64,000 bases of DNA from Psychrobacter immobilis (GCF_904846185.1 NZ_CAJGZQ010000014.1:1-64000), one strand, 5' to 3'. Positions 1 to 9,388 are shown, counted from the stretch's first letter. Made by a program: numbers and translations. The notes: a model not told the origin generated them from the sequence alone.

Positions 1-347
1 CGTAGTTTGAGCGTTTTCATGGGGTAATTATGATCTCAATGTATTTGGTTATCAAGGTATGTTCAATCTTAGGTGACAACGGTTGACGCCTGATATCCAC
101 GCCCTAGAAGGACGTGGTTTTACGGCGCTAGATGATAAAAGTATTAATAATAGAAAACGCTCAGCTTTTGAGTATAACGAAGTTTGGTTGGTTTTTCATA
201 ACTCAACGGCTATAACAGCAAAAATACAACGATAATAAAACGAACCATAATGCTGTGATAGTAATTATGCTCAAGGCATCAGTCATAAAAAAAACGCTAA
301 GAATTATCTTAACGTCTCTATATAAAGTCGATTATCAGTATTAATAG
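1..347. other. Gene-free left edge with a stem-loop
   Basis: No convincing reading frame is present. An imperfect hairpin lies at about 97-117: arms CCACG and CGTGG enclose an inner CC/GG pair around TAGAA. Hairpins like this occur at the right end of IS200/IS605-family (TnpB) elements, but I cannot recognise TnpB coding sequence in the bases that remain before it, so this is only a possible element remnant. The right part holds the msrAB terminator listed separately. Confidence 0.3.
287..314 (-). terminator. Rho-independent terminator of msrAB
   Basis: On the minus strand the stem CGTTAAGA/TCTTAGCG, with one mismatch and a 4-nt loop, is followed by eight T residues. It lies about 35 bp beyond the msrAB stop codon. 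Confidence 0.55.
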
Positions 348-2162
348 TTAAGGTTTTGCAGGCTTAACCAACTTCACTAATGGCGCATAGCCTGACTGCG
401 GCATCACATCGACTGGAATGAACTGTAGCGCACCGCCATTGATACAATAGCGCAGCCCGCCACGATCTTTTGGCCCATCAGGGAATACATGACCCAGATG
501 TGAGTCTGCTACTCGCGAGCGAACTTCAGTGCGTACCATATTAAAAGCGGTGTCTTCATGCTGAGTAATGACTTGCATATCAATCGGCTTAGTAAAGCTT
601 GGCCAACCACAGCCAGACTGGTACTTATCGGTTGATAAAAATAAAGGTTCACCGCTCACCACGTCGACATAGATACCCGGCGCAAATAAATTATCATATT
701 CATGGCTAAAGGCGCGCTCAGTACCGGCATCTTGCGTGATATTGTATTGTGCTTTGGTCAAGGTGTTTTTGAGCGCGCCTTTATCAAATCCTGCATAACG
801 CTTAGGGTCTAAAGTCTCAGCAACGGTACTTGCAGGTGCAAGCTTGGTACGCGCAGTGCCTTCTGGTTTATCATCGGCAAGGCTTAAATCAACGTGACAA
901 TAGCCATTTGGGTTTTTTGCCAGATAATCCTGATGGTACATTTCAGCTAAGTAGAAATTGTCTAGCGGCTCATTTTCTACCACAATTTTTTGTTTATACT
1001 GGCTTTGCACACGTTTGAGGGCAGCATCAATCACTGCTTTATCTTCTTTATCGGTGTAATAAACGCCTGAGCGGTACTGCACACCGCGATCATTGCCTTG
1101 TTTGTTGAGGCTGGTTGGATCAATCACGCGGAAGTAGTATTTTAAGATAGTATCAAGATCTGTTTTATCCGCATCGTAAGTGACTTTGACAGCTTCGGCA
1201 TGACCTGAGCCACGAATCACTTGCTCGTAGCTTGGATTGGCGGTATCGCCGTTGGCATAGCCTGATACAGCGTCGACCACACCCTCGACGCGCTCCATAT
1301 AAGCTTCTACGCCCCAGAAGCAGCCACCCGCCAAGTAGATTGAGCGTGTATTAATCGCTTTGCCTTTATCGTTATAATAAACGCCCTCTTTTTGTTTGAT
1401 AGTTTCAATTTTATTGTTGTTGTCTAAGGTTTGCGCGTTTGCTGGTTTAGCACTACCTGTTTTAAGCTCAGCAAAATCATTATTGGCATTTTCAGCGAGA
1501 GCATAGGCTTGCTCTGCCGATATATTGCCTTTCACCAAATGCACCAAGTTGCCGCTTTTATCGAGTATCGCCCAGCTTGGATAAACTTGCACACCAAGCT
1601 TATTAATCAGCTCGCCTGAAGCGTCAGACAATACTGGTAGCTTTGGATAGTCTGCTTGGACGCCTGCATACCAAGTGCTAAAGTCGTTATCGGCTTTTTC
1701 GTTTAGATGACCGGGACTGACAACAGTCACGACATTTAAATCAGCGAACGTGGGATCGGTACGCCATTCTTCGGTTTCTGCCAACGTGCCCAAGCATAAT
1801 GGGCACCAGCTTGCCCAAAATTTAATCAAGGTTGGTTTATTAGGATCAATGACTGCTGTGCCCGTGTCACCTAAGCCTTTTGTCAATTGCGGCAGCGCTC
1901 GCATTTGTCCAAGCATATCGGAAGGCAGCATGTCACGTGAGCTAGTCACTCCACTGTTTTGCTTGGCTGATTTGGTCGTGCTACTTGCATTGCTCTCCGC
2001 ACTACTCATCTGTCCACAAGCGACCAATATGCCAGCACTCAGTACTGTCGTGACACCAACGGCACTGATGTTCTTTAGCCAACGTGATGAATCACGTGGT
2101 GAGTCTGTCGCTAACTTATTAGTATGACTACGATCATTATGGCGAATTTTCTTATGCGGCAT
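348..2162 (-). CDS. msrAB: Thioredoxin-MsrA-MsrB fusion lipoprotein, methionine sulfoxide reductase
   Basis: Repairs oxidised methionine in cell-envelope proteins, reducing both the S and R sulfoxides. The 604-residue protein has three domains in the order known from Neisseria PilB: a TlpA-like thioredoxin domain with CPLC at 120-123, MsrA with GCFWGVE at 280-286 (catalytic Cys281), and MsrB with CGWPSF at 518-523 and RYCIN at 571-575 (catalytic Cys573). The N-terminus has a basic region, a hydrophobic stretch and a lipobox LVAC with Cys49, so a membrane-anchored periplasmic lipoprotein is inferred; the roughly 30-residue polar stretch before the hydrophobic core is longer than usual. In PilB the thioredoxin domain recycles the two reductases. 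Start: ATG with AAGGA 8 bp upstream. Transcribed alone, with its own terminator. Family assignment is very secure; the anchoring mode is inference. Confidence 0.96.
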   Translation of the reverse strand: MPHKKIRHNDRSHTNKLATDSPRDSSRWLKNISAVGVTTVLSAGILVACGQMSSAESNASSTTKSAKQNSGVTSSRDMLPSDMLGQMRALPQLTKGLGDTGTAVIDPNKPTLIKFWASWCPLCLGTLAETEEWRTDPTFADLNVVTVVSPGHLNEKADNDFSTWYAGVQADYPKLPVLSDASGELINKLGVQVYPSWAILDKSGNLVHLVKGNISAEQAYALAENANNDFAELKTGSAKPANAQTLDNNNKIETIKQKEGVYYNDKGKAINTRSIYLAGGCFWGVEAYMERVEGVVDAVSGYANGDTANPSYEQVIRGSGHAEAVKVTYDADKTDLDTILKYYFRVIDPTSLNKQGNDRGVQYRSGVYYTDKEDKAVIDAALKRVQSQYKQKIVVENEPLDNFYLAEMYHQDYLAKNPNGYCHVDLSLADDKPEGTARTKLAPASTVAETLDPKRYAGFDKGALKNTLTKAQYNITQDAGTERAFSHEYDNLFAPGIYVDVVSGEPLFLSTDKYQSGCGWPSFTKPIDMQVITQHEDTAFNMVRTEVRSRVADSHLGHVFPDGPKDRGGLRYCINGGALQFIPVDVMPQSGYAPLVKLVKPAKP

Positions 2163-2451
2163 GCGAGGTCCTTTTTACGAAGTCTTACGATCATAAACTG
2201 AGTTTTTATGCTCGCTCATGGTCTTCTTACGTGGTCAATGAGAGTGGATAAATCGAGACTTTAGCAAAGCTAACACAATATTAGAGTATCTTAATAGTAT
2301 ACATCGATGATGGAGTTTACTTTAATAGTAACTAAGGGGTTGCTACACTTTTTTAACAACAGTGTAAGAATAATGATATAGACAGAAACCTATCATTTTG
2401 CAGGTGTAACTTATAAAACAACATTTAAAAAAACGTCGTATTATTTTTAAA

Positions 2452-3360
2452 TTAAATTTTGGCACGCATAAACTGGGCCACATAATCATCAGCTGGGTTG
2501 TGGCGCAATTCACTGGGTGTATCCGTTTGTACCAAACGCCCGCCATTTAAAATACTAATCCGCTGACCGACCTTAATCGCTTCATCGATATCATGAGTGA
2601 TAAAGACGATGGTTTTGTTTAGCCGTGCTTGTAGCTCAAGTAGTTGGTCTTGTAATTGGGCACGAATGAGGGGATCAAGGGCAGAGAAAGCCTCGTCCAT
2701 CAGCAATATCGGATTATCGGTTGCTAAGGCACGCGCCAGCCCGACACGCTGCTGCATCCCTCCTGACAGCTCATCAGGGTAACTTTTCTCCAAGTTTGAT
2801 AGCCCAACTTCATTTAGCCAGTGCCGAGCAACCTCGTGGCGTTCTTTGATACTCATTTTTCGCACTCGCAAGCCGTAAGCGACGTTTTGCAGCACCGTCA
2901 TATGTGGCACCAAACCAAAATGCTGAAAAACCATACTGATTGTCTGCTGGCGATAATGCTGTAGCGCTTTATCATTTAGCTCTAAAATATTAATAGCAGG
3001 CGATGATCTTCCATTTTCTAATAAATCAGCAGAGGGTTTGGCATTAGTGGAGGGCTTAGTAATAGTAGACGGCTTAGCATTAATAGAAGTATCAACCCAT
3101 ATTTTACCGCTAGTTGGGTCAATCAAACGATTAATATGGCGTATCAAGGTTGATTTTCCTGAACCTGACAAGCCCATAATACAATGCAGCTCACCTGCTT
3201 TAACGCTTAAATTGATGTCATAAAGCCCGACCGAATAGCCTGTTTGTTCCTTTACCTGAATGCTATCCATACCTTCTGCTAGTAATGCCAATGCAGACTT
3301 TGCTTGCGAGCAATTGGCATTATAAATCTTGCTGATATTTTCCAATTGAATATGATTCAT
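2452..3360 (-). CDS. proV: Glycine betaine/proline ABC transporter ATP-binding protein
   Basis: ATPase of a quaternary-ammonium osmoprotectant importer, partner of the fused binding protein-permease encoded just upstream. Walker A GLSGSGKST, signature LSGGMQQRVG, Walker B ILLMDEAF and the switch histidine in VFITHDIDEA are all present. A frame-open extension reaches 3429, but similarity to the family starts at the ATG at 3360 (residues MNHIQLENISKIY), which I prefer; the ribosome site is weak for either. Two oddities: between Walker A and the Q-loop there is a low-complexity insert with the hexamer-like repeat KPST, encoded by three 18-bp DNA repeats; and the protein stops soon after the ABC domain, so the CBS regulatory domains of E. 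coli ProV are absent. The 75-bp gap from the permease gene suggests one operon. Confidence 0.92.
   Translation of the reverse strand: MNHIQLENISKIYNANCSQAKSALALLAEGMDSIQVKEQTGYSVGLYDINLSVKAGELHCIMGLSGSGKSTLIRHINRLIDPTSGKIWVDTSINAKPSTITKPSTNAKPSADLLENGRSSPAINILELNDKALQHYRQQTISMVFQHFGLVPHMTVLQNVAYGLRVRKMSIKERHEVARHWLNEVGLSNLEKSYPDELSGGMQQRVGLARALATDNPILLMDEAFSALDPLIRAQLQDQLLELQARLNKTIVFITHDIDEAIKVGQRISILNGGRLVQTDTPSELRHNPADDYVAQFMRAKI
3035..3088. repeat. Three 18-bp tandem repeats inside proV
   Basis: Imperfect units begin at 3035, 3053 and 3071; the second reads GGCTTAGTAATAGTAGAC. As 18 is a multiple of three, copy-number changes keep the frame. They encode the repeated KPST segment of the ProV insert. 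Confidence 0.8.
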
Positions 3361-3435
3361 GATGGCTCTCATTTTTATTTTTCTAGTTATCATTATGATT
3401 AGGGCGTGTTGAACATTCGACCATGGCACTGTTAA

Positions 3436-5367
3436 TCAACCAATAGGATGCCTGCCAGCATCGATGGTTTTTTGCCGAGCACGCTTACCTTGACCGAACG
3501 CTTGGGTGATACGGTCAATGATAATGGCAACGATGACAATCGCCGTGCCTGCTTGTAAGCCCTGACCGATATTAAGCGTTTGAATCGATTGCAACACATC
3601 TTCGCCAAGCCCCGGTGCACCAATCATAGAAGCGAGCACCACCATAGAGAGCGACATCATCACCGCTTGATTCACGCCCGCCATAATACTGGGTAATGCT
3701 TGCGGCAATTTAATCCAAATGAGCAGCTGCAAGTGTGTGCTACCGAACGAGCGCCCTGCTTCGACCATCTCGTGATTGACTTGGGTAATCCCCAATGTCG
3801 TCAGCCGAATCAGTGGCGGCAAGGCATAAATAATAGTGGCAAATAGCGCAGGCACTTTGCCAATCCCAAATAGCATCAATACGGGTATCAAATAGACAAA
3901 ACTTGGCATGGTCTGCATCACATCCAGTATCGGCGTCACAACCTTGCGAAGAATTTTACTGCCCGACATAGCAATGCCAATAGGAATACCAATCACGACG
4001 GTCACCAACACTGATACGATGAGCAGTGCCAAGGTATCAATCAATGCGCCCCATAATCCAAATGCGCCAATGAGAAACAGTCCGGCGCCACATGCCAGTG
4101 CAAACCAGATTTTACGGACGCCAAACCATGCCAATACGCTCACAAGCGCAATGATGAGCCAAGGCGGCATAGTGGTTAATAGACGCTCAATCGGTAGCAA
4201 TAGATAGGTTAAAGCCATAGTACTGACGGTACGAAACACATCGCCATAATTTTGGACAACGCTTGCCAATGTGTTATTAAGCGGGGTTTCAAGCGACCAT
4301 GAAGGAAAGCTCGATAATGAGGTCGATCGATTAGTGCTAGAGACGGTTGCATCCGCAGTGATAGCCTCGCCCGTTAAGCTGATGCCTAGCTTAGCCGCAA
4401 GGTTACTGGCTGCTTCATCAGACAACCATGCTTGCCAGACGCTCGGATATTTACGCAAAAATGCTAGTGCTTGCTCATCGCCACTACGTTTATTTTCACT
4501 CATCTCCAAGATAGCACCATTGAGCTCATCGGAGCTAAACTGAACTTTTTTAAAGACATCAGCAAGCTCTGGATTGGATTCAATGAAGGGGGTAGATACT
4601 GCGATACCTAAAGGTGAGACAGGGAATCCAGACACACAATCGGCGGTGCCATCCGCTCGTAATAAGTCTTGCCAACAGGCATCTTTATGAGCAGGAAACG
4701 CCAGAGGCGCAAAGTCATATTTTGCCATCAAGCCCGTAGGCTGCCAGTAATAAAACAGTAGTGGCTTATGTTGCTCAAACGCGGAAGCAATCTCGGCATC
4801 GAGAGCCGCGCCAGTTCCGGGGTGGGCATTGTTAAAAATACTATCTAAACCTGTATTCTTCAGCAAGCGAGTATTGAAAATCTCACACGTCCAACCAGAC
4901 GGACAATTCATAAAGCGTGATTTGCTAGGGTCTTCAGGATCTTTAAACAGCTCAGCATATTTAGGCAAATCTTTATAACTGCGTAGACCTGGGTTTTCTT
5001 CTAATACATATTTGGGTACATACCAACCTTGAGTTGCACCGCCTTTGAGCGTATTACCGATGACTGCCACTTTATTCTGCTCGATGGCTTGTTCCATAAT
5101 TGGCGAGCGTCCAACCCACTGCTCGCCAATCACTTGAATGTCGTTTTGTGACAATGCCGTTTCGAGTGCAGGACCAGCACCCGGCACCTCTTCAATTGTA
5201 CAATCATAGCCATCTTCAGCGATGTACTTAAGCACCCCAGAGATAAATTGACCGCTCTCCCATGTCAGAGCGCCAAATTTGATTGGTGCATCACAAGCTG
5301 CTGATGCCGATACTGGCAGTAACAACACGCTCATGCATAGTAAACTTAACGCAATCCATTGGCGCAT
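3436..5367 (-). CDS. Fused glycine betaine-binding protein and permease (ProX-ProW type)
   Basis: Membrane and binding subunit of the osmoprotectant importer driven by the neighbouring ProV. The 643 residues read: signal peptide 1-23 (ending ASA), a ProX/OpuAC-type periplasmic binding domain about 24-320, a Ser/Thr-rich linker about 335-365, then a permease with several hydrophobic segments from about 380 to 620 and an EAA-like loop near 535-560. Fusions are known in the OpuA group, but there the permease usually comes first; here the binding domain is N-terminal and precedes the membrane part. Start: ATG with AGGA upstream. It is the first gene of the operon. Substrate (betaine, proline betaine, choline) cannot be told from sequence. 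Confidence 0.92.
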   Translation of the reverse strand: MRQWIALSLLCMSVLLLPVSASAACDAPIKFGALTWESGQFISGVLKYIAEDGYDCTIEEVPGAGPALETALSQNDIQVIGEQWVGRSPIMEQAIEQNKVAVIGNTLKGGATQGWYVPKYVLEENPGLRSYKDLPKYAELFKDPEDPSKSRFMNCPSGWTCEIFNTRLLKNTGLDSIFNNAHPGTGAALDAEIASAFEQHKPLLFYYWQPTGLMAKYDFAPLAFPAHKDACWQDLLRADGTADCVSGFPVSPLGIAVSTPFIESNPELADVFKKVQFSSDELNGAILEMSENKRSGDEQALAFLRKYPSVWQAWLSDEAASNLAAKLGISLTGEAITADATVSSTNRSTSLSSFPSWSLETPLNNTLASVVQNYGDVFRTVSTMALTYLLLPIERLLTTMPPWLIIALVSVLAWFGVRKIWFALACGAGLFLIGAFGLWGALIDTLALLIVSVLVTVVIGIPIGIAMSGSKILRKVVTPILDVMQTMPSFVYLIPVLMLFGIGKVPALFATIIYALPPLIRLTTLGITQVNHEMVEAGRSFGSTHLQLLIWIKLPQALPSIMAGVNQAVMMSLSMVVLASMIGAPGLGEDVLQSIQTLNIGQGLQAGTAIVIVAIIIDRITQAFGQGKRARQKTIDAGRHPIG

Positions 5368-5451
5368 AAGGTATCCTATTTATAATTTTTATTATGGAAA
5401 TGAACGCCCAAGTCAATAACATTATTGCTTTACGCCAAGCGTGTACTACTT

Positions 5452-5489
5452 ATGACTCATTCAGTCGCTGATGGCTCATTCAGTCGTTG
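5452..5489. repeat. Two 19-bp direct repeats upstream of proXW
   Basis: Units ATGACTCATTCAGTCGCTG and ATGGCTCATTCAGTCGTTG follow each other directly and differ at two positions. Being just upstream of the osmoprotectant operon they could be a paired operator, but no known regulator site is recognised. Confidence 0.7.
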
Positions 5490-5611
5490 AAGACTAGACA
5501 ACGTCTTCATCTAAAACTAATACTACTATCGTTTAGACTCACTACAAAGTGTAGCGATTTATAGACAAGATGACAAATGCTCATTAATTTTTTATCGCTT
5601 ACTTTTATGCA

Positions 5612-5647
5612 AAAAAATAGCACCTATTAAGATAGATGCTATTTTTT
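5612..5647 (-). terminator. Terminator of the aldehyde dehydrogenase gene
   Basis: Eleven-base arms AAAAAATAGCA and TGCTATTTTTT around a 14-nt loop, T-rich on both strands and so possibly bidirectional. Lies about 90 bp after the dehydrogenase stop. Confidence 0.65.
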
Positions 5648-5735
5648 GACTTTGCTTATATGATTACTCACAATGATTAAGTATTTTTGTTTGCTTGAAA
5701 GAAAGCTATGTCAACTTTGCTCGCTTTAGCATTTG

Positions 5736-7220
5736 TTATTTTAAAAACATTGCCATGGCTTTTTTAAACAACCCGCCATAAGGTGGCAACAACAAATTCA
5801 ACCCATTTAACTTGGATTGTACAAATACTGGTTTCATATGGCTAAGACGCTCGAATCCCGCTTTACCATGGTAAGCACCGGTTCCTGAATCGCCAACCCC
5901 GCCAAACGGTAAGTCATGCTGGGCAACATGTATCAGCACTTCATTAATACATAGGCCACCAGAGACCGTATTGTTACGTACTTTCTCTAGGGCGTTGTAG
6001 TTATCACCAAAAACGTATAACGCCAGTGGGCGTGGTCGCTCGTTGACAAAATGAATGGCATCATCAAGCGTATCGTAATGCATCAATGGCAAAATCGGCG
6101 CAAAAATCTCGTCCTGCATCACATCACTATCAGGGGCAGGCTCACTCACGATGACAGGCGGCATTAGACGCGTTTCGATATTAGACTCAGCATCAGTGAG
6201 CTTATGAATCCCGTCGCTCGATAATGCATCTAGATAGCCTTTGACACGCTTAAATTGCTCGCCATTGATAATACGTGAGTAATCTGTATTGCTCTCAATA
6301 TTTGGATAGTGCTTTTCCATCCACTCTTTTGCTAAACGGATAAACTCTTCATGATATTGGCGTTGAATCAGCACATAATCAGGGGCAATACAGGTCTGAC
6401 CCGCATTTAGTGTTTTGCCCATCATCACACGATTGACGGCGTTTTCTAAGTTTGCGCCCTCTAACACGACGACCGGTGATTTACCGCCCAGCTCGAGCGT
6501 GACGGGTGTTAAGTTAGGAGCCGCCGCCGCCATGACTTTTTTGCCCACAGCTGTAGAGCCCGTATAAAGCAGATGATCAAAAGGCAGCTCACTAAAAGCA
6601 ACCGCAATGTCTACCTCACCCAGTACTACACAAATCATGTCTGGTGAAAAATAACGAGCAATCGCACTGGCAAATGCTTGGGCGAACTGCGGTGCCGCTT
6701 CACTCATCTTGATCATAACTCTGTTGCCAGCAGTGAGCGCATCAATCATCGGTCCTACTGCTAAAAATAACGGATAGTTCCAAGGCACCATGATACCAAC
6801 CACGCCCAATGGCTGAGGCTGAATTTCATTATGAGCTGGCATATACAGCGCTGAAATAGAAGCCCGCTGAACTTTCATCCATTTTTTACCGTGCTTTTTG
6901 GCATGACTGATACCAGTAAAGCTAGGAAACAACTCGGCAAACTGGGTCTCTGATTCGCTACGATAACCAAAGTCGGCACTGATCGCTTTGGCGAAACTGG
7001 CTTGGTTATCGCTAAGCATAATTTCCAGACTGTCTAGTTGGGTTTCACGAGTGGCCCAGTCATTGATTGGCTGCGTGCGACTGAGTGTTTGTAAGCGTGA
7101 AAATTGCGCTCGCATCTCATCAACCGTATTAGCAATACTAGGCGATTTTGGCACTGGTTGCTGCAACATATCCGTGTCGATTGAGGTCTGCTCATTCATG
7201 TTTTGATTATTATCTGTCAT
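5736..7220 (-). CDS. Aldehyde dehydrogenase, coniferyl aldehyde dehydrogenase-like
   Basis: NAD(P)-dependent oxidation of an aldehyde to the acid. The 494 residues hold the family motifs: PWNYP with Asn148, LELGGKSP with Glu243, and GQTC with the catalytic Cys277. The C-terminal end is hydrophobic (LNLLLPPYGGLFKKAMAMFLK region), like the membrane-associating class 3 and coniferyl-aldehyde dehydrogenase (CalB) relatives. The true substrate is unknown; CalB-like names in this family are often assigned by similarity only. Start: ATG with AAGGAAG upstream. Single gene; a MITE-like repeat lies in its upstream region. Confidence 0.9.
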   Translation of the reverse strand: MTDNNQNMNEQTSIDTDMLQQPVPKSPSIANTVDEMRAQFSRLQTLSRTQPINDWATRETQLDSLEIMLSDNQASFAKAISADFGYRSESETQFAELFPSFTGISHAKKHGKKWMKVQRASISALYMPAHNEIQPQPLGVVGIMVPWNYPLFLAVGPMIDALTAGNRVMIKMSEAAPQFAQAFASAIARYFSPDMICVVLGEVDIAVAFSELPFDHLLYTGSTAVGKKVMAAAAPNLTPVTLELGGKSPVVVLEGANLENAVNRVMMGKTLNAGQTCIAPDYVLIQRQYHEEFIRLAKEWMEKHYPNIESNTDYSRIINGEQFKRVKGYLDALSSDGIHKLTDAESNIETRLMPPVIVSEPAPDSDVMQDEIFAPILPLMHYDTLDDAIHFVNERPRPLALYVFGDNYNALEKVRNNTVSGGLCINEVLIHVAQHDLPFGGVGDSGTGAYHGKAGFERLSHMKPVFVQSKLNGLNLLLPPYGGLFKKAMAMFLK

Positions 7221-7285
7221 TTATCTTCCTTGTCATCTGCGTTGGAGTCAATATACTCTATTGGGTTAGAGACTCTGTATTTCTA

Positions 7286-7455
7286 GGGCTTGTCCTCATT
7301 TTAAAAATGGTGATAAACATGAGATAAATTGCCGTCAAACAAGAAAAGTAGCGCAAATAATATCGAGATATTAATAAGCTATTTGACGATGTTTGGCAAA
7401 ATTTAGCTATTTTTAGCCCATTTAGAAAGTAATCGATTGAATTGAGGACACGCCC
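7286..7455. mobile_element. MITE-like repeat, copy 1
   Basis: About 170 bp with inverted ends GGGCTTGTCCTCATTTT and AATTGAGGACACGCCC, flanked on both sides by TA (7284-7285 and 7456-7457), as for elements that duplicate a TA target. Contains no reading frame. The interior (TTGCCGTCAAACAA, ATATCGAGATATTAATAAGC, TTTGCCAAAC complement) recurs in inverted orientation in copies 2 and 3. Confidence 0.8.
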
Positions 7456-7720
7456 TAATCAGCGGGTTACATTGATGGCAACCCCGGAACATAAGTAATG
7501 CGATTCCATTCATTGCACTTTAATGTAGCGCATCAACGAATCAATGAACAGCACATTAAGTTGACTACTGCGTCTGTATGAAATAAGTGTCTATAAACAC
7601 GCATCACAATGCTAGAAATTTCATATTAAGCACTGAGAACTTTTGCTTATTATGGCTACTCCGTTAGGGCGTTTATCAGTGTTTTGATTGTTGAGTTTTA
7701 CAGCGTGACCAGAGATAATC

Positions 7721-7750
7721 TTGGGTACCAATCGCAAAAACTGCTACACT
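7721..7750 (+). promoter_or_regulatory. Candidate promoter of lipB
   Basis: TTGGGT (7721-7726) and TACACT (7745-7750) with an 18-bp spacer, just upstream of the first possible lipB start. Confidence 0.35.
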
Positions 7751-7822
7751 CACTATCGATATCACGACTGAATATCAGTGATACACCTCTTCGAACCAGA
7801 CCACAATAAGACTGCGACTCTC

Positions 7823-8605
7823 ATGCAAAACACTACGCAACAGCTTAATGACACACTGATCAGCAAATCTCTAACAACAGCCGATTACGTTCCCACTCTC
7901 GATGCGATGCTAGCACGTACACTTACGCGTATTGACTTAAAAAAACAGCAAGGACTGCGCACACCTGACGAATTATGGATTGTCGATCACAATGATGTCT
8001 ATACTTTAGGGCAAGCAGGTAAAGAAGAGCACATCTTGCAACGTACCAATACGCCTATTATAAAAACGGATCGCGGCGGTCAAGTGACATGGCATGGTCA
8101 CGGGCAGCTGGTTATTTATTGGTTGTTCGATTTGAATAGCTTGGGCTGGAGTGTGCGCAACTTGGTCTCGCATGCCGAGCAAGCAATCGAAGACGTCATC
8201 AATGACTGTTTGCAAAATCCTGCTTCATCAGACACAACAGCCATCAGCGCCCATGCGCGCCGTGACGCACCCGGTGTTTATCTATATGCTGATACATCTG
8301 TAGCGGATGATAAAATTATGCTTGGAAAAATGGCATCGTTAGGCTTCAAAATTAAACATGGATTTAGCTATCACGGTATCGCGCTTAATTTAAATTGTGA
8401 CTTGTCCGCATTTAATGCGATTAATCCGTGCGGCTATGCGGGGATGCAAATGTTACGGTTATCCGACTTTACGGCTATGCAAAAAGAGTCAGATGAACAA
8501 ACTGGTGAAGCCTTAAGCTATGAGCAAGTGACCCAAAAACTTATTGATAACATTGCTAAGCGTCATGCTGGACTCATTGAGCTACGCGCACTCGCACCCA
8601 AGTGA
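7823..8605 (+). CDS. lipB: Octanoyltransferase (lipoate-protein ligase B)
   Basis: Moves octanoyl from octanoyl-ACP to lipoyl domains (for example those of AceF encoded at the end of this window) as the first step of lipoate synthesis. Seen motifs: DELWIVDH, LGQAGKEEHI, the RGGQVTWHGHGQ loop, the lysine in GKMASLGFKI and the acyl-thioester cysteine in NPCGYAGMQ. At 260 residues it is longer than E. coli LipB (213), with an insert before the conserved lysine (QNPASSDTTAISAHARRDA region). Start is uncertain: the frame is open to a GTG at 7778, giving 275 residues, and neither start has a strong ribosome site; I take the first ATG. Monocistronic on the plus strand. Confidence 0.93.
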   Translation: MQNTTQQLNDTLISKSLTTADYVPTLDAMLARTLTRIDLKKQQGLRTPDELWIVDHNDVYTLGQAGKEEHILQRTNTPIIKTDRGGQVTWHGHGQLVIYWLFDLNSLGWSVRNLVSHAEQAIEDVINDCLQNPASSDTTAISAHARRDAPGVYLYADTSVADDKIMLGKMASLGFKIKHGFSYHGIALNLNCDLSAFNAINPCGYAGMQMLRLSDFTAMQKESDEQTGEALSYEQVTQKLIDNIAKRHAGLIELRALAPK

Positions 8606-8694
8606 GGTCTTTGAGTCCGTTTTTGCATAATCTTTTTTTGCATAATATCGTGCACGCTTAGACTTAAGCATTGTGAGAAAATTTGAGTCAAACT

Positions 8695-8703
8695 TGTTAT
8701 AAT
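8695..8703 (+). promoter_or_regulatory. Extended -10 element for ppa
   Basis: TG-T-TATAAT, an extended -10, about 110 bp upstream of the ppa start. No good -35 box is visible. Confidence 0.35.
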
Positions 8704-8813
8704 CGCAGGCGGCACATATTGGGCACAGTGATAATATCGCAGTGCCGCGACGTTATTCTTTTATCATCACTTATTATTCAAGCACTTAAAACAAAAGCAA
8801 ATTGGAGTACTTT

Positions 8814-9344
8814 ATGGCAGATTTTAACAAAATTTTGGACGCAGGCGATGTAGACGGCGGCATTATCAACGTAGTAGTAGAAATCCCAGCTGGTAGCAGC
8901 CATAAAATTGAGTGGAATCGCGAACTGGCAGTATTTGAGCTTGATCGTATTGATCCACAGATTTTTGCCAAGCCTTGTAACTATGGTTTTATCCCGCAAA
9001 CGCTTGACGAAGATGGTGACGAGCTTGATGTATTATTACTGACTGAGCAGCCGCTACCAACTGGTATTTTCTTAAAAGCCAAAGTCATTGGTGTGATGAA
9101 GTTCGTTGATGATGGCGAAGTCGATGACAAGATCGTCGTCGTACCTGCTGACGACCGTGATACAGGCAATGCTTATAACAGCCTAGCGGATCTACCAAAG
9201 CAGCTAATCAACCAGTTAGAGTTCCATTTCAGCCACTATAAAGATCTGAAAAAACCAGGCACTACGGTCGTTGAATCTTGGGGCGATGTTGCAGAAGCAA
9301 AAGAAGTCATCAAAGAGTCTATCCAACGCTGGAAAGACCTATAG
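8814..9344 (+). CDS. ppa: Inorganic pyrophosphatase, family I
   Basis: Hydrolyses pyrophosphate to phosphate in the cytoplasm, pulling biosynthetic reactions forward. The 176-residue protein is the size of bacterial family I hexameric enzymes (E. coli 175). Characteristic segments: NYGFIPQT, the Mg-binding signature DGDELDVLLL (D-[SGDN]-D-[PE]-[LIVMF]-D-type) and the lysine-rich SHYKDLKK region. Start: ATG at 8814 with GGAG 7 bp upstream; an in-frame TTG at 8802 lies inside that ribosome site and is rejected. A terminator follows within 50 bp, so it is a single-gene unit. Confidence 0.97.
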   Translation: MADFNKILDAGDVDGGIINVVVEIPAGSSHKIEWNRELAVFELDRIDPQIFAKPCNYGFIPQTLDEDGDELDVLLLTEQPLPTGIFLKAKVIGVMKFVDDGEVDDKIVVVPADDRDTGNAYNSLADLPKQLINQLEFHFSHYKDLKKPGTTVVESWGDVAEAKEVIKESIQRWKDL

Positions 9345-9388
9345 GCCATCAAAAATTGGCAGAAATGCTAATAAAGGATAGCTATTAA

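Larger units (their letters stand above)
5368..5735. other. Intergenic region before proXW
   Basis: Carries a two-unit 19-bp tandem repeat about 85-120 bp upstream of the proXW start and the terminator of the aldehyde dehydrogenase gene; no gene is seen. The proXW promoter should lie here but no clear -35/-10 pair stands out. Confidence 0.5.
7221..7777. other. Intergenic region with MITE-like repeat and lipB promoter
   Basis: Divergent gap between the aldehyde dehydrogenase gene and lipB. It holds the first MITE-like repeat and, at its right end, a candidate lipB promoter. No further gene is seen. Confidence 0.6.

Noticed and set aside
1750..2127. 125-codon plus-strand frame opposite msrAB
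   Set aside because: Lies wholly antisense to the signal/thioredoxin part of msrAB, with no supporting signals.
3393..3420. TAGGGCGTGT next to the proV start as another MITE copy
   Set aside because: Only the first ten bases match the repeat end; the following bases (TGAACATTCG) and any interior do not, and no second end is present. It may belong to another repeat, as a weak look-alike lies near 49850-49875.
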